Source: Siphonodentalium dalli (taxonomy: Eukaryota; Mollusca; Scaphopoda; Gadilida; Siphonodentaliidae). Taken from it: 64,000 nucleotides of DNA. The translations under genes were made by a program, and so were the position numbers. Of the stretch, positions 22,391-35,976 are shown one piece after another. The stretch lies in contig CP136064.1 in the NCBI GenBank assembly GCA_032622095.1, forward strand, positions 273,631,614 to 273,695,613, in the 5' to 3' direction. The notes beneath the pieces are model-generated. The model was given only the letters and a program-made list of their open reading frames with translations, did no database searches and was not told the origin of the DNA. Every line of letters begins with the position of its first letter. Position 1 is the stretch's first letter.

Positions 22391-22684
22391 TAATACAGAA
22401 CTAAAACAAGAAAATGGCTTAGCTCAAACAGAAAACTATAATAAATATACTGAAAATTTCTTACCTAGCTTGCTGTTGGGTTATTTCGAATGCAAATCTC
22501 TGCGGAGTTAGATAATCATTAAGTCAACGTTTCTCTCACACGAACGCGGGTGGTCGATAAGGGCGGCGAGTAATCAATAAAAGGCGAATAGATTTCGAAG
22601 TGGAACTGCCAAGATAATAAATACTGAACAAGACATCCGAAGAATCTTGATATGATGATCCACTAAATGTTTAATAAATGTTTG

Positions 22685-24235
22685 AATAATACATTCCCAT
22701 AGAGCTAGGGGCACACGACATCGGGCCTATGTTGGGGGACAGGGGCGTGAAGAATACATTACCATAGAGCTAGGAGCACACGACGGTGGGTCTATGTTGG
22801 GGGACAGGGGCGTGAAGAATACATTCCCACAGAGCAAGGGGCACACGACATCAGGCCTATGTTGGGAGACAGGGGTGTGAAGAATACATTCCCATAGAGC
22901 TAGGGGAACACGACAGCGGGCATATGTTGGGGGACAGGGGCGTGAAGAATACATTCCCATAGAGCTAGGGGAACACGACAGCGGGCATATGTTGGGGGAC
23001 AGGGGTGTGAAGAATACATTCCCATAGAACTAAGGGAACACGACAGCGGGCATATGTTGGGGGATAGGGGCGTGAAGAATGCATTCCAATAAAGGCAAGG
23101 GGCACACGACAGCGGGCCTATGTTGGGGGACAGGGGCGTGAAGAATACATTCCCATAGAGCTAAGGGCACACGACAGCGGGCATATGTTGTGGGACAGGG
23201 GCGTGAAGAATACATTCACATAGAGCTAGGAGCACACGACAGCGGGCCTATGTTGTGGGACAGGGGCGTGAAGAATACATTCACATAGAGCTAGGAGCAC
23301 ACGACAGCGGGCCTATGTTGGGGGACAGGGACGTGAAGAATACATTCCCATAGAGCTAGGAGCACACGACGGTGGGCCTATGTTGGGGGACAGGGGCGTG
23401 AAGAATACATTCCCATAAAGCTAGGGGCACACGACAGCGGGCCTATGTTAGGAGACAGGGGCGTGAAGAATACATTCACAATTTCCCATAGAGCTATAGG
23501 AGCACATGACAGCGGGCCTATGTTGGGGGACAGGGGCGTGAAGAATACACATAGGGCTAGGATCACACGGCCGCGGGCCTATGTTGGAGGACAGGGGCGT
23601 GAATAATACATTCCCATAGAGCTAGGGGCACACGACAGCGGGCCTTTGTTGGGAGACAGGGGCGTGAATAATACATCATATAGAGCTAGGAGCACACGAC
23701 AGTTGGCCTATGTTGGGGGACAGGGGTGTGAAGAATACATTCACATAGAGCTAGGGGCACACGACAACACACACATCGTGCTATGTTGGGGGACAGGGGC
23801 GTGAATAATTCATTCCCATAGAGCTAGGGGCACACGACATCGGGCCTTTGTTGGGAGACAGGGGCGTGAATAATACATTCCCATAGAGCTAGGAGCACAC
23901 GACGGTGGGCCTATGTAGGGGGACAGGGACGTGAAGAATACATTCCCACAGAGCAAGGGGCACACGGCATCGGGCCTTTGTTGGGAGACAGGGGCGTGAA
24001 GAATACATTTCCACAGAGCAAGGGGCACACGACATCGGGCCTTTGTTGGGAGACAGGGGCGTGAAGAATACATTCCCATAGAGCTAGGGGCACATGACGG
24101 CGGGCCTATGTTGTGGGATAGGGGCGTGAAGAATACATTCCCATAGAGCTAGGGGCACACGGCCGCGGGCCTATGTTGGGGGACAGGGGCGTGAATAATT
24201 CATTCCCATAGAGCTAGGAGCACAACTCCCGAAAC
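22685..24235. repeat. 65-bp satellite, block 1 (about 24 copies)
   Basis: Consensus unit in pieces: GAATACATTCCCATAGAGCT, AGGAGCACACGACAGCGGGC, CTATGTTGGGGGACAGGGGC, GTGAA. Block 1 copies are more diverged than block 2 (GGGCCTTTGTTGGGAGACAG and CACAGAGCAAGGGG variants). The minus strand has long open stretches because most variants lack stops in two frames. Since 65 is not a multiple of three, every open frame rotates through all three readings. I regard it as non-coding. Confidence 0.97.
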
Positions 24236-25445
24236 CATATATGAAATAACAGATTGCTTTATATCTGTTATAGACCAGAGGTGTACCTGATGAGCTGCTG
24301 TGGCCAAACATTTTTTTATAGGACCAACTTTCGGTACAAAAATATGATTTCGGAACGGACTTAGTAAACATTTTCCAAACAATTGATTCCTTCTGTGTTA
24401 TCAAGCTAGTACGATAAGTCAAAAAATAAACACTCAAAAAATAAACACTCAAACACAGTAAATATGACATGTTTACATAGCTCCACATGTCAACACCACT
24501 TTAGAAACAGGACCCGTTAACCAACAAACCATTTAACTTATGGATGGTTGATTGTATACCTGTATATATGTGGGATGGCCCATGTTTTTTGTCGGCTATC
24601 ACAATAACAATTTGTATGCATGGGAACTTTGAACACAATTCCAACCGATGTACCATATCAATACATAACTGTTATATACTGTACATAAAGAGCGTTCACC
24701 GTGTCATATGTATAGGTTTGTAATTTAATTACTTACTAACAACAGCCCTATATATCAATTATCATGACAAGTGTAGGATGGACATGTTGTCGTGTGATGT
24801 GTGGATGCTTGCTGCATGTTTGTTCTTTGAACTGGGCTGCTTTTTGCATGAGGATTTGTTTATCTATTATTTATTTTAATACGGAATTATGGTTGCCGAT
24901 GATCAAACAACGGGACCTCCCTTGATCAAGTAAACGAAATAACCTATCACGATAGTGTGTGGATAATTCGATAATAAAAAAATTTCAGTGTTGGTATCTT
25001 TTAATAAGTATATAAATATTATGGTTTACATATGCATATACATGTTAAGCGCAATTATTTTACAAATACGGGGGATCCGGACTGGGAAACTGGTGGTTAA
25101 TAAATGTACAGTAACGACATGGAGACCTCACGGGTACTAAATTTACAGAAATGACCAGGGGGCCTCGCTTCTTTGATTATTTCTTTATCACATAACTTTG
25201 ATCATACAATGATTAAATTAAATATTATTATGAAATATAAATCATAACACGAAATTTGTATGTGTTCTCTGGGTTTCTGCTATCTTTTATTTTCCTACTC
25301 TTTATGACTATATCAGAAACTGCCTATACAGCAGAGTGCTCTACCTATCATTAGCTTATGTCAGCTTCCGGTGGGTAAGACATGGTACCTCTAATTGTGG
25401 ACTCTTCTGCTATAGGGCATCCCCCCTTTACTCACATAATGTGGG
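24236..25445. other. 1.2-kb non-satellite island between satellite blocks
   Basis: AT-rich. No terminal inverted repeats found and no ORF I can support. The flanking satellite units are not in phase across it, so it is not a clean insertion by eye. Confidence 0.5.
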
Positions 25446-28400
25446 TCACACAAAAATACATTCCCATAGAGCTAGGGGCACACGACATCGGGCCTATGTT
25501 GGGGGATAGGGCGTGAAGAATACATTCCCATAGAGCTAGGAGCACACGACAGCGGGCCTATGTTGTGGGACAGGGGCGTGAAAAATACATTCCTATAGAG
25601 CTAGGAGCACACGACAGCGGGCCTATGTTGGGGGACAGGGGCGTGAAGAATACATTCCTATAGAGCTAGGAGCACACGACAGCGGGCCTATGTTGGGGGA
25701 CAGGGGCGTGAAGAATACATTCGCATAGAGCTAGGGACACACGACAGCGGGCCTATGTTGGAGGACAGCGGCGTGAAGAATACATTCACATAGAGCTAGG
25801 AGCACACGACAGCGGGCCTATGTTGGAGGACAGGGGCGTGAAGAATACATTCCTATAGAGCTAGGAGCACACGACAGCGGGCCTATGTTGTGGGACAGGG
25901 GCGTGAAGAATACATTCACATAGAGCTAGGAGCACACGACAGCGGGCCTATGTTGGGGGACAGGGGCGTGAAGAATACATTCCTATAGAGCTAGGAGCAC
26001 ACGACAGCGGGCCTATGTTGGGGGACAGGGGCGTGAAGAATACATTCACATAGAGCTAAGGGCACACGACAGCGGGCCTATGTTGGAGGACAGCGGCGTG
26101 AAGAATACATTCACATAGAACTAGGAGCACACGACAGCGGGCCTATGTTGTGGGACAGGGGCGTGAAGAATACATTCACATAGAGCTAGGAGCACACGAC
26201 AGCGGGCCTATGTTGGGGGACAGGGGCGTGAAGAATACATTCCTATAGAGCTAGGAGCACACGACAGCGGGCCTATGTTGGGGGACAGGGGCGTGAAGAA
26301 TACATTCACATAGAGCTAAGGGCACACGACAGCGGGCCTATGTTGGAGGACAGCGGCGTGAAGAATACATTCACATAGAACTAGGAGCACACGACAGCGG
26401 GCCTATGTTGTGGGACAGGGGCGTGAGGAATACATTCACATAGAGCTAGGAGCACACGACAGCGGGCCTATGTTGGGGGACAGGGGCGTGAAGAATACAT
26501 TCCCATAGAGCTAGGAGCACACGACAGCGGGCCTATGTTGTGGGACAGGGGCGTGAAGAATACATTCCCATAGAGCTAGGGGCACACGACAGCGGGCCTA
26601 TGTTGTGGTACAGGGGCGTGAAGAATACATTCCCATAGAGCTAGGGGCACACGACAGCGGGCCTATGTTGTGGGACAGGGGCGTGAAAAATACATTCCCA
26701 TAGAGCTAGGAGCACACGACAGCGGACCTATGTTGGGGGACAGGGGCGTGAAGAATACATTCACATAGAGCTAGGAGCACACGACAGCGGGCCTATGTTG
26801 TGGGACAGGGGCGTGAAGAATACATTCACATAGAGCTAGGAGCACACGACAGCGGGCCTATGTTGGGGGACAGGGGCGTGAAGAATACATTCCCATAGAG
26901 CTAGGAGCACACGACAGCGGGCCTATGTTGGGGGACAGGGGCGTGAAGAATACATTCACATAGAGCTAGGAGCACACGACAGCGGGCCTATGTTGGGGGA
27001 CAGGGGCGTGAAGAATACATTCACATAGAGCTAGGAGCACACGACAGCGGGCCTATGTTGGGGGACAGGGGCGTGAAGAATACATTCCCATAGAGCTGGG
27101 GGCACACGACGGCGGGCCTATGTTGGGGGACAGGGGCGTGAAGAATACATTCCCATAGAGCTAGGAGCACACGACAGCGGGCCTATGTTGTGGGACAGGG
27201 GCGTGAAGAATACATTCCCATAGAGCTAGGAGCACACGACAGCGGGCCTATGTTGTGGTACAGGGTCGTGAAGAATACATTCCCATAGAGCTAGGGGCAC
27301 ACGACAGCGGGCCTATGTTGTGGGACAGGGGCGTGAAAAATACATTCCCATAGAGCTAGGAGCACACGACAGCGGGCCTATGTTGGGGGACAGGGGCGTG
27401 AAGAATACATTCACATAGAGCTAGGAGCACACGACAGCGGGCCTATGTTGGGGGACAGGGGCGTGAATAATACATTCCTATAGAGCTAGGAGCACACGAC
27501 AGCGGGCCTATGTTGGGGGACAGGGGCGTGAAGAATACATTCACATAGAGCTAGGAGCACACGACAGCGGGCCTATGTTGGGGGACAGGGGCGTGAAGAA
27601 TACATTCACATAGAGCTAGGAGCACACGACAGCGGGCCTATGTTGGGGACAGGGGTGTGAAGAATACATTCCTATAGAGCTAGGAACACACGCCAGCGGG
27701 TCTATGTTGGGGGACAGGGCGTGAAGAATACATTCCTATAGAGCTAGGATCACAAGACAGCGGGCCTATGTTGGGGGACAGGGGCGTGAAGAATACATAT
27801 AGGACTAGGGGCACACGACAGCGGGCCTATGGTGGGGGACAGGGGCGTGAAGAATACATTCCCATAGAGCCAGGAGTACACGACAGCGGGCCTATGTTGG
27901 GGGACAGGGGCGTGAAGAATACATTCCCATGGAGTTAGGGGCACACGACAGCGGGCCTATGTTGGGGGACAGGGGCGTGAATAATACATTCCCATAGCGA
28001 TAGGAGCACACGACAGCGGGCCTATTTTGTGGTACAGGGGCGTGAAAAATACATTCCCATAGAGCTAGGGACACACGACAGCGGGCCTATGTTGTGGGAC
28101 AGGGGCGTGAAGAATACATTCCCATAGAGCTAGGAGCACACGACAGCGGGCCTATGTTGTGGGACAGGGGCGTGAAAAATACATTCCTATAGAGCTAGGA
28201 TCACACGACAGCGGGCCTATGTTGGGGGACAGGGGCGTGAAGAATACATTCGCATAGAGCTAAGGGCACACGACAGCGGGCCTATGTTGGAGGACAGCGG
28301 CGTGAAGAATACATTCACATAGAGCTAGGAGCACACGACAGCGGGCCTATGTTGTGGGACAGGGGCGTGAAGAATACATTCACATAGAGCTAGGAGCACA

Positions 28401-30045
28401 CGACAGCGGGCCTATGTTGGGGGACAGGGGCGTGAAGAATACATTCCTATAGAGCTAGGAGCACACGACAGCGGGCCTATGTTGGGGGACAGGGGCGTGA
28501 AGAATACATTCACATAGAGCTAAGGGCACACGACAGCGGGCCTATGTTGGAGGACAGCGGCGTGAAGAATACATTCACATAGAGCTAGGAGCACACGACA
28601 GCGGGCCTATGTTGTGGGACAGGGGCGTGAAGAATACATTCACATAGAGCTAGGAGCACACGACGGCGGGCCTATGTTGGGGGACAGGGGCGTGAAGAAT
28701 ACATTCCCATAGAGCTGGGGGCACACGACGGCGGGCCTATGTTGGGGGACAGGGGCGTGAAGAATACATTCCCATAGAGCTAGGAGCACACGACAGCGGG
28801 CCTATGTTGTGGGACAGGGGCGTGAAGAATACATTCCCATAGAGCTAGGGGCACACGACAGCGGGCCTATGTTGGGGAACAGGGGCGTGAAGAATACATT
28901 CCCATAGAGCTAGGGGCACACGACAGCGGGCCTATGTTGTGGTACAGGGGCGTGAAGAATACATTCCCATAGATCTAGGGGCACACGACAGCGGGCCTAT
29001 GTTGTGGGACAGGGGCGTGAAGAATACATTCCCATAGAGCTAGGAGCACACGACAGCGGGCCTATGTTGTGGGACAGGGGCGTGAAGAATACATTCCCAT
29101 AGAGCTAGGGACACACGACAGCGGGCCTATGTTGTGGGACAGGGGCGTGAAGAATAAATTCACATAGAGCTAGGAGCACACGACAGCGGGCCTATGTTGG
29201 GGGACAGGGGCGTGAAGAATACATTCCCATAGAGCTAGGAGCACACGACAGCGGGCCTATGTTGGGGGACAGGGGTGTGAAGAATACATTCCTATAGAGC
29301 TAGGAACACACGCCAGCGTGTCTATGTTGGGGGACAGGGCGTGAAGAATACATTCCTATAGAGCTAGGATCACAAGACAGCGGGCCTATGTTGGGGGACA
29401 GGGGCGTGAAGAATACATATAGGGCTAGGAGCACACGACGGCGGGCCTATGTTGGGGGACAGGGGTGTGAAGAATACATTCCTATAGAGCTAGGAACACA
29501 CGCCAGCGTGTCTATGTTGGGGGACAGGGCGTGAAGAATACATTCCTATAGAGCTAGGATCACAAGACAGCGGGCCTATGTTGGGGGACAGGGGCGTGAA
29601 GAATACATATAGGGCTAGGGGCACACGACAGCGGGCCTATGGTGGGGGACAGGGGCGTGAAGAATACATTCCCATAGAGCCTGGAGTACACGACAGCGGG
29701 CCTATGTTGGGGGACAGGGGCGTGAAGAATACATTCCCATGGAGTTAGGGGCACACGACAGCGGGCCTATGTTGGGGGACAGGGGCGTGAATAATACATT
29801 CCCATAGCGATAGGAGCACACGACAGCGGGCCTATGTTGGGGGACAGGGGCGTGAATAATACATTCACATAGAGCTAGGAGCACACGACTGCGGGCCTAT
29901 GTTGGGGGACAGGGGCGTGAAGAATACATATAGGGCTAGGAGCACACGACGGCGGGCATATGTTGAGGGACAGGGGCGTGAATAATACATTCCCATAGAG
30001 CTGGGAGCACACGACAGCGGGCCTATGTTGGGGGACAGGGACGTG
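25446..30045. repeat. 65-bp satellite, block 2 (about 71 copies)
   Basis: Homogeneous array with the period measured as exactly 65 (for example 26,881 to 26,946). Subfamilies differ at TTGTGGGACAGG, TTGGGGGACAGG and TTGGAGGACAGCGG. The last type recurs at 25,761, 26,086, 26,346, 28,290 and 28,550, at 4- or 5-unit spacing. A stretch at 27,655-27,990 is repeated at about +1,810 (29,465-29,800), and a 190-bp piece is tandemly duplicated at 29,275-29,600. No CENP-B-box-like motif was noticed. Confidence 0.97.
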
Positions 30046-30091
30046 GCAACATGGCCAGGGTGTTGGTTTGGTATTGTCTTAAATTTACAAC

Positions 30092-30415
30092 AGCTGGAAA
30101 TGTCATGCTTGACACAGATAGGTTGAAATGTCTTGCTTGACACAGATAGGTTGAAATGTCATGCTTGACACAGATAGGTTGAAATGTCATGCTTGGCACA
30201 GATAGGTTGAAATGTCATGCTTGGCACAGATAGGTTGAAATGTCATGCTTGACACAGATAGGTTGAAATGTCATGCTTGACACAGATAGGTTGAAATGTC
30301 ATGCTTGACACAGATATGTTGAAATGTCATGCTTGGCACAGATAGGTTGAAATGTCATGTTTGACACAGATAGGTTGAAATGTCATGCTTGACACTGATT
30401 GGTTGAAATTGTTTT
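30092..30415. repeat. 28-bp minisatellite, about 11 copies
   Basis: GGTTGAAATGTCATGCTTGA plus CACAGATA repeated at period 28 (30,121 to 30,149). The flanks resemble the single-copy stretch at 42,075-42,200, which carries one diverged unit. Confidence 0.96.
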
Positions 30416-30460
30416 CATTGCTTGATATGCCAACCAGTAATTAGTGGGTAATATGTTATT

Positions 30461-30892
30461 TTAACCCTTTACCCAACAAAACGGGCAAAAACGCCCGAAT
30501 AAAGCTTCAACAGCCTAAAATATCTTCGGTCTGTCTCAATAACACCATACAAATATGGATATCATTGGAACCGGTTCCTTGACCACATTGTGATGGTTAC
30601 AGTTATGCCCTGTGCCAATGCATTATCTTATATATGCGAGTCGACCATAGGTCGCCTCGCATATATAAGAGAATGCATTGGCCTTTTTTACCAGTTTTTC
30701 TTACATTCTTTAACAATTTTATAATTTTTTCTTACATTTTTTAACAATTTTTATAATATTTTTCTACATTCTTTGACAATTTTATCATTTTTAATATGTG
30801 TTAACCCATTGCATTCTCTTATATATGCGCGGCGACCTATGATCGACTCGCATATATAAGAGTATGCATTGGCACAGGGCCGTTCTGTTAAA
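30461..30892. mobile_element. MITE family B, copy 2 (right end truncated)
   Basis: Left end TTAACCCTTTACCCAACAAA, with the same interior as 16,781-17,229. Hairpins at about 30,609-30,685 and 30,805-30,882. The right arm stops at GGCCGTTCTGTTA, where the final GGGTAAAGGGTTAA is lost. Confidence 0.9.
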
Positions 30893-31004
30893 CCAACATT
30901 AGGATATGTTTCTACTTTTGCTTAAAATGTTGGTCTGAACTGATTATCAGTTGGAAGTTCCCGACCTTATAAGAGGTCTTGAACAAGTACGTGATCGACT
31001 TTGT

Positions 31005-31125
31005 TCTTAAATGTACTCAATCCGACCAGACGCTCCTGAATTACTACTCCTTTTAAGTCCAGGAGATCGACCCCAAGAAATAACAAATGTTGCTCATTTT
31101 GACGGACAAGTGCTATCCGGTCTAA
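31005..31125. mobile_element. TA-MITE family D fragment
   Basis: AAATGTACTCAATCCGACCA plus CGCTCCTGAATTACTACTCC resembles the termini of family D. The remainder is lost or strongly diverged. Confidence 0.6.
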
Positions 31126-32279
31126 TTTTGTAGTAAAATATATGTAGATTACGAAAATCCATGATAGCAGTGGTGAATTTGTAGCTTAATTGGCGAAAAA
31201 CGTGTTTTTATTGACCTACCCGACGACCGAAAATGAAAGAATTTTCCGGCGACGTCATAGTACTACTAGTCCGGGAGCTAATATGGGTATTCTTGCACCC
31301 CCTGGGACTTAACTTCTCCCAACTCATTTTGTTCCTTATTATGTCCTTCAACTTTTAAGCAATGTTAACAAGAAAAAAAAGTGGCCGTATAGACTCCAGA
31401 CAAAATGGCATCCATCATGGCCGCCGTTTTTCAGACCAGACCCTAAGTCAGTTTTATGCAAATTATAGCGGTGAAATTCTTGTAAAATGTATACAAATGT
31501 ATATATTTTCGTGAAGCTAAGACATAATGTCACTTTTTTGGGGCAAAATTGAAACTCACCATCCAAGATGGCCACCAAAATATGACATTTTTTTACAAAT
31601 ATCTTCTAGATCGATTCATGCTGTTTGGAACTGGTTGAGTAATGCGACTTTATTTTGTATTTTGTGTAACTGATCAGTGGGGCAATTAAATATGCACTTT
31701 TTGGGTTCCTAGCCCCTTCCGTTCCCTCAAAAATTCAAATTTACAGAACGCTATATAAAATTTCACAACAAAATCACAATTGGGATTATAGTCATGTTTT
31801 AACAAGAAATGAACAGAACTTTGTAATGTAAGTGATGCATATGATTATACCTATGAATATTCCAACTCACTGGAACCAAAATTCTTACTTTGGCTCAAAA
31901 TGGCTGCCAAAATGGCTGCCAAAATGGCTGCCAAAATATGGAAAATGATAAATATTGCCCCAGCGTGTCCTGCAATCGATTACAAGTTGTGGATGATGTA
32001 CAAAATTGGCTATTCTGCCTTCTATACATTGAATACTAACATGTCTGATGTGCCATGGTTAATTGGTACTATTGTCACCACTGACATCACCAAAAATATT
32101 GGACTTTTCTCTCAAAAAGTTGACTTAAATATCGGCAAAAATTAACTTTTCATGTTTGGACCATTTTTGCAATTAAAATGTGACCATTTTTGCAATTAAA
32201 ATGTAACTATATTTGAGTTGAAAGGTGTTTATTGTTTTGGTCTATATTAAATGTGTCACACTACGGGATTTATAGACCA
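31126..32279. repeat. ATGGCxGCCATCTTGGA-type degenerate repeats
   Basis: Contains ATGGCATCCATCATGGCCGC, CATCCAAGATGGCCACC and a 12-bp triplication AAAATGGCTGCC at 31,898-31,935. The stretch GGAACTGGTTGAGTAATGCG corresponds inversely to 2,320-2,345. An 81-codon frame at 31,900 starts in the triplication and is not called. Confidence 0.6.
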
Positions 32280-33400
32280 AATTGTTCGCCCGATTTTGAC
32301 AGAACTCTATACTCTCATTAAGCAGACATGGATAAACTTTGTATATGCAGCCTGTGTCTTGGAGGACGCAGTTATATAGGGGTGGTGTAATATATTGTGT
32401 CATTTTGACATATTTCTCGATGGGTTAATATATAATGCTATGTTATTATGGTCTAAAATGACTAATATCGAGATTTCTGGTGACCATTCAACGTTTGATA
32501 CCATTTGATGTCCCGATGGGGTATATTTTAGAAATTCTGACACGTCACCAAGCTTCGGTACATGTCACGAAGCTTCGGTACATAGGATGAAAAACCGCCA
32601 CAGATTTGGGGTTAATGATGCAAGGTCACATTTTCGCCAGATTTCGACAGAACTATATGCTCTCATTAAGTAGACAATGATAAACTTCTTGTGTGTAGAA
32701 CTGTGTCAGGGAGGAAGCAGTTATATAGGGTGGATGTAATATAGTGTGTCATTTTGACATAATTACACCATGGGTTAATATATAATTCCATGATAATTAC
32801 GATCTGAAATGACTTATATCAAAGTTTATGGTGACCATTCAACGTTTGATGCCATTTGACGGTACGTGTCACGAAGCTTCTGTAAATTGAATGAAAAATC
32901 GCCACAGATTGGGGTTAACGATGCGAGGTCACATTTTCGCCAGATTTTGACGGAACTGTATACTCTCATTAAGTAGACATCGATAAACTTCTTATATGTA
33001 GCCCTGTGTCAGTGAGGGAGCAGTTATATAGTAGGTGTAATATAGTGTGTCATGACTTATTACTCGATGTGTTAATATATAATGCGATGCTAATTGTGAT
33101 CTGAAATTATTAATATCGGGGTTTCTGGTGACCATTCAACGTTTGTTACCGGTACCATATGATGTCATATGGTGGTATATTCCTGGAGTTCTGACACGTC
33201 ACGAAGCTTCGGTACATGGCACGAAGCTTCGGTGCATTGGATGAAAAACCGCCACAGGTTTGGGTTTAAGAATGCATTGTCAATTTTTGTTTTGCCACAG
33301 CACTGGGAGATAAGTACCCAGGGTCACATGTTTCTTCTGATTTTGATAGTACTGTATACTGTTATTAATAAAGATACACCTTGATTAACTTCATGTTGAA
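32280..33400. repeat. 300-400-bp tandem units with CGAAGCTTCG palindromes
   Basis: ATTTTGACAGAACTCTATAC followed by TCTCATTAAG recurs near 32,293, 32,640, 32,943 and 33,340. Between them, TGACCATTCAACGTTTGATA and one or two copies of TCACGAAGCTTCGGTACAT recur (about 32,545-32,585, 32,866 and 33,196-33,235). The inverse form is at 33,541-33,558. Non-coding. Confidence 0.85.
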
Positions 33401-33564
33401 TGAACCAGTCACAGTATAATTTTCACTTATTGAACATTTAACTTGAATGTCACGAATAATCGGTACATTCATGTTTTTGTTTCGATGTCGACTGTATGCA
33501 TAAATCTGATTTAAATATAGTAATATATAAATAATAATGAATGTACCGAAGCTTCGTATCTATA

Positions 33565-34003
33565 GGTTACAAACACCTAATTATTTTCCATAGGCGACAG
33601 TGTTAACTAAAAGTCCCGCCGGCTATGGGTTAAGCCTATTTGAACTTCAAGTGGTCAATTTTCCCTTAGCACGTCATCCGCTGCACCAGTATGTGACAAC
33701 AAACGCGCCATTTTCGGTATTTTTTTTCAAACGATAATCTTGCATTTCCACAACTACCCCATTTACTGCACAAAAATCAGCAGCATAAACATATCCAGAC
33801 CCCTTGCGTAACTTCTGGATACCACCAGACTCTTCCTGGACATCTAAACATACACGATCGCTATATTTACGTAGGCTATGATTTTCTGTTCCCGATTAGG
33901 GATATTTCCCTCAATGATAATCAACCAATCAGCAGCCAGATTGTTTTGTTATGCTGACTCGAGTTTCAAGAGGCGTAACTCTATATAATTAGTTGCTTGT
34001 AAC
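33565..34003. mobile_element. MITE family G, copy 2
   Basis: The ends GGTTACAAACACCTAATTAT and ATAATTAGTTGCTTGTAAC are inverted with a few mismatches. The interior (TTTTCCATAGGCGACAGTGT, TTTCCACAACTACCCCATTT) is homologous to 5,032-5,482. Confidence 0.75.
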
Positions 34004-34984
34004 ATATAATTGTAAAGAAAATCGAACTTTGATCGTGTAAACTGCGCCAAATTTACAAAAAAAGCTTTACTGTGATACGATAGAAATATAGAAGTCATTG
34101 GACATCCTATTATCTCCCAGTGGTCCTTTGACCCACATAACCCGTTTTAAAATTGACCATTTTTTGGGGGTAAATAATAACACTGATACTCGATTCCTGA
34201 TAACTCTGGAAGCACAGTTTAGTAGAAAGATACTAATGTCTCATGTCATGCTTGTTATATACATATATACTGCACAGTGTCGCATGCCCCATGTCCATCC
34301 ACTCTCTAATCGGAATATTATGACCACAACTGTGACCACACCCAAAATTCAGGGTTTTTCATCATAATTTAATTTGTAAAATCCGACTCGCGTGCATAAC
34401 GCACAGGGTAGAAAGGCATATGTATACGTTTTGGAAACTAGTTACGTATATCTACCATACGCCTTAAGGAATTTATCTAATTTTGAACAGTACAATGTTT
34501 AATTAGATTTGAATTAGACCCCCCCCCCCCCCCCTCAACTTAGAAAACAAGTAGAAACCTTCTTAAATCCATTTTAAAACATTGTAGAAGCCAAGTTGTA
34601 AATTATTTAACAATATTAAAATAATTATGGTGAATTTTAACCTTAAAATCATACTAAGATGAAATGGTTGCAATTTGGACGATTTTGCGTAAAAAAGTTT
34701 TAAAAAATGGTAAAATATTGGGAAAAAAAACAGTTAAATTCTTCAATTTTTTCAGCACAATTAGTTATTTAACATTATTAACACAATTACTATTCAACTT
34801 AATCACCAAAATCATGCTAAAATGAAATCTTTACACATTGAAAAAAAAATGAAAATTTTGGGCTTAAAATGTCGAAAAATCGAAAAAAAACAAAGAAGGC
34901 TACAAATTTGTTCTTGCTATCATGATTTTTCTTTATTACCATACCTAAAACATTAAAAATAACATGGTCGCAGCTTGTCCGTCA
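34004..34984. other. no gene recognised; contains poly-C
   Basis: AT-rich. A run of C lies at about 34,528-34,543. Low-complexity A/T stretches at 34,680-34,900. No supported ORF. Confidence 0.45.
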
Positions 34985-35450
34985 ATATGAGCAACACTAC
35001 CTCCCGATCTCCTGGACTATTTGGCTTCGGGGGGTAAAAACATATTTGATTCGAGTCGAATAACCCACCCATCAAAGCTCAAAGTGATCAGATATCGATT
35101 TTTGAAGTTTGTTGCATGTATTTCTCGAGATGTGCAATTATTTGTGGCCCAGAATCACGTGGTCAAACGGATGGTCTCGGACAAAATTGCAGATGAAGAT
35201 GGATAACTCTAAAATTAAATTAAATGATAATACGGCCAAATTTCGTGATACTCAAGTGATAATGCGGCCATATTTCGTTGAACAAAATGTTGATAAATAA
35301 CACGTTTTTGGGTAATTTGATACCATAGTTGACAGTGGTTAGCATTATTTTGTTACAATTAATCGATTGTGATAACTAAAGCGTATTTTTAAGAAATGTA
35401 GTTGTTGTTATATCTTGATGATATGGGGACCGTCTGATTGAAAGAGAAAT
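34985..35450. mobile_element. TA-MITE family D, inverted copy
   Basis: Runs from TGGCTTCGGGGGGTAAAAAC through GATTCGAGTCGAATAACCCA, AGATGAAGATGGATAACTCT, TTGAACAAAATGTTGATAAA and ACCATAGTTGACAGTGGTTA to GGGGACCGTCTGATTG. This is the family D map read backwards. The outermost ends are eroded. Confidence 0.75.
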
Positions 35451-35474
35451 ATCCATAACTTCAAATAAAAGGCC

Positions 35475-35868
35475 GCTCGGCCACAGTGTCCCCCGAACCG
35501 GTGGCTTCATTTGGAGCGGAGGCTTTGTAGAAGTATACTATATGGATAAGACACTTGTGCGTTGTCTCATTACTGACATGCATACAAATAACCAAATCTT
35601 AAAAAAACTCTTAAAGTCAAAATATAACCTGGCACAAAATGAAGAAAATTACAAGAAAAGCCCATAACTCTGAGAAAAATCATCGGATCAAACTCAAATT
35701 CGAACTTGACCTGTATCTCGATATGACTGATCCACATAAAAACGGTATTTGCAATTAAAGGATCCAAACTTGAGATATGATCCGGAAACCGAAAAAGTGA
35801 GAAATTTTCTAAGTAAAAAAAGTCGAAAAAGGGCCACAACTCTCGCAAAAATGGGCGGAGCATACCTA

Positions 35869-35912
<44 letters not shown>

Positions 35913-35924
35913 CTCTCTCTCTCT

Positions 35925-35976
<52 letters not shown>

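Noticed and set aside
22685-30045. CRISPR-like array of direct repeats
   Set aside because: There are no unique spacers, the units are contiguous, and the context is eukaryotic.
22727-30143. Many minus-strand frames of 60-105 codons reading Pro/Cys-rich repeats
   Set aside because: They follow the 65-bp satellite and rotate through three frames, with no start, splice or signal context. Openness is explained by the unit sequence.
31900-32145. 81-codon frame starting MAAKMAAKMAAK
   Set aside because: The start is a 12-bp triplication inside a degenerate repeat. No domain or splice context.
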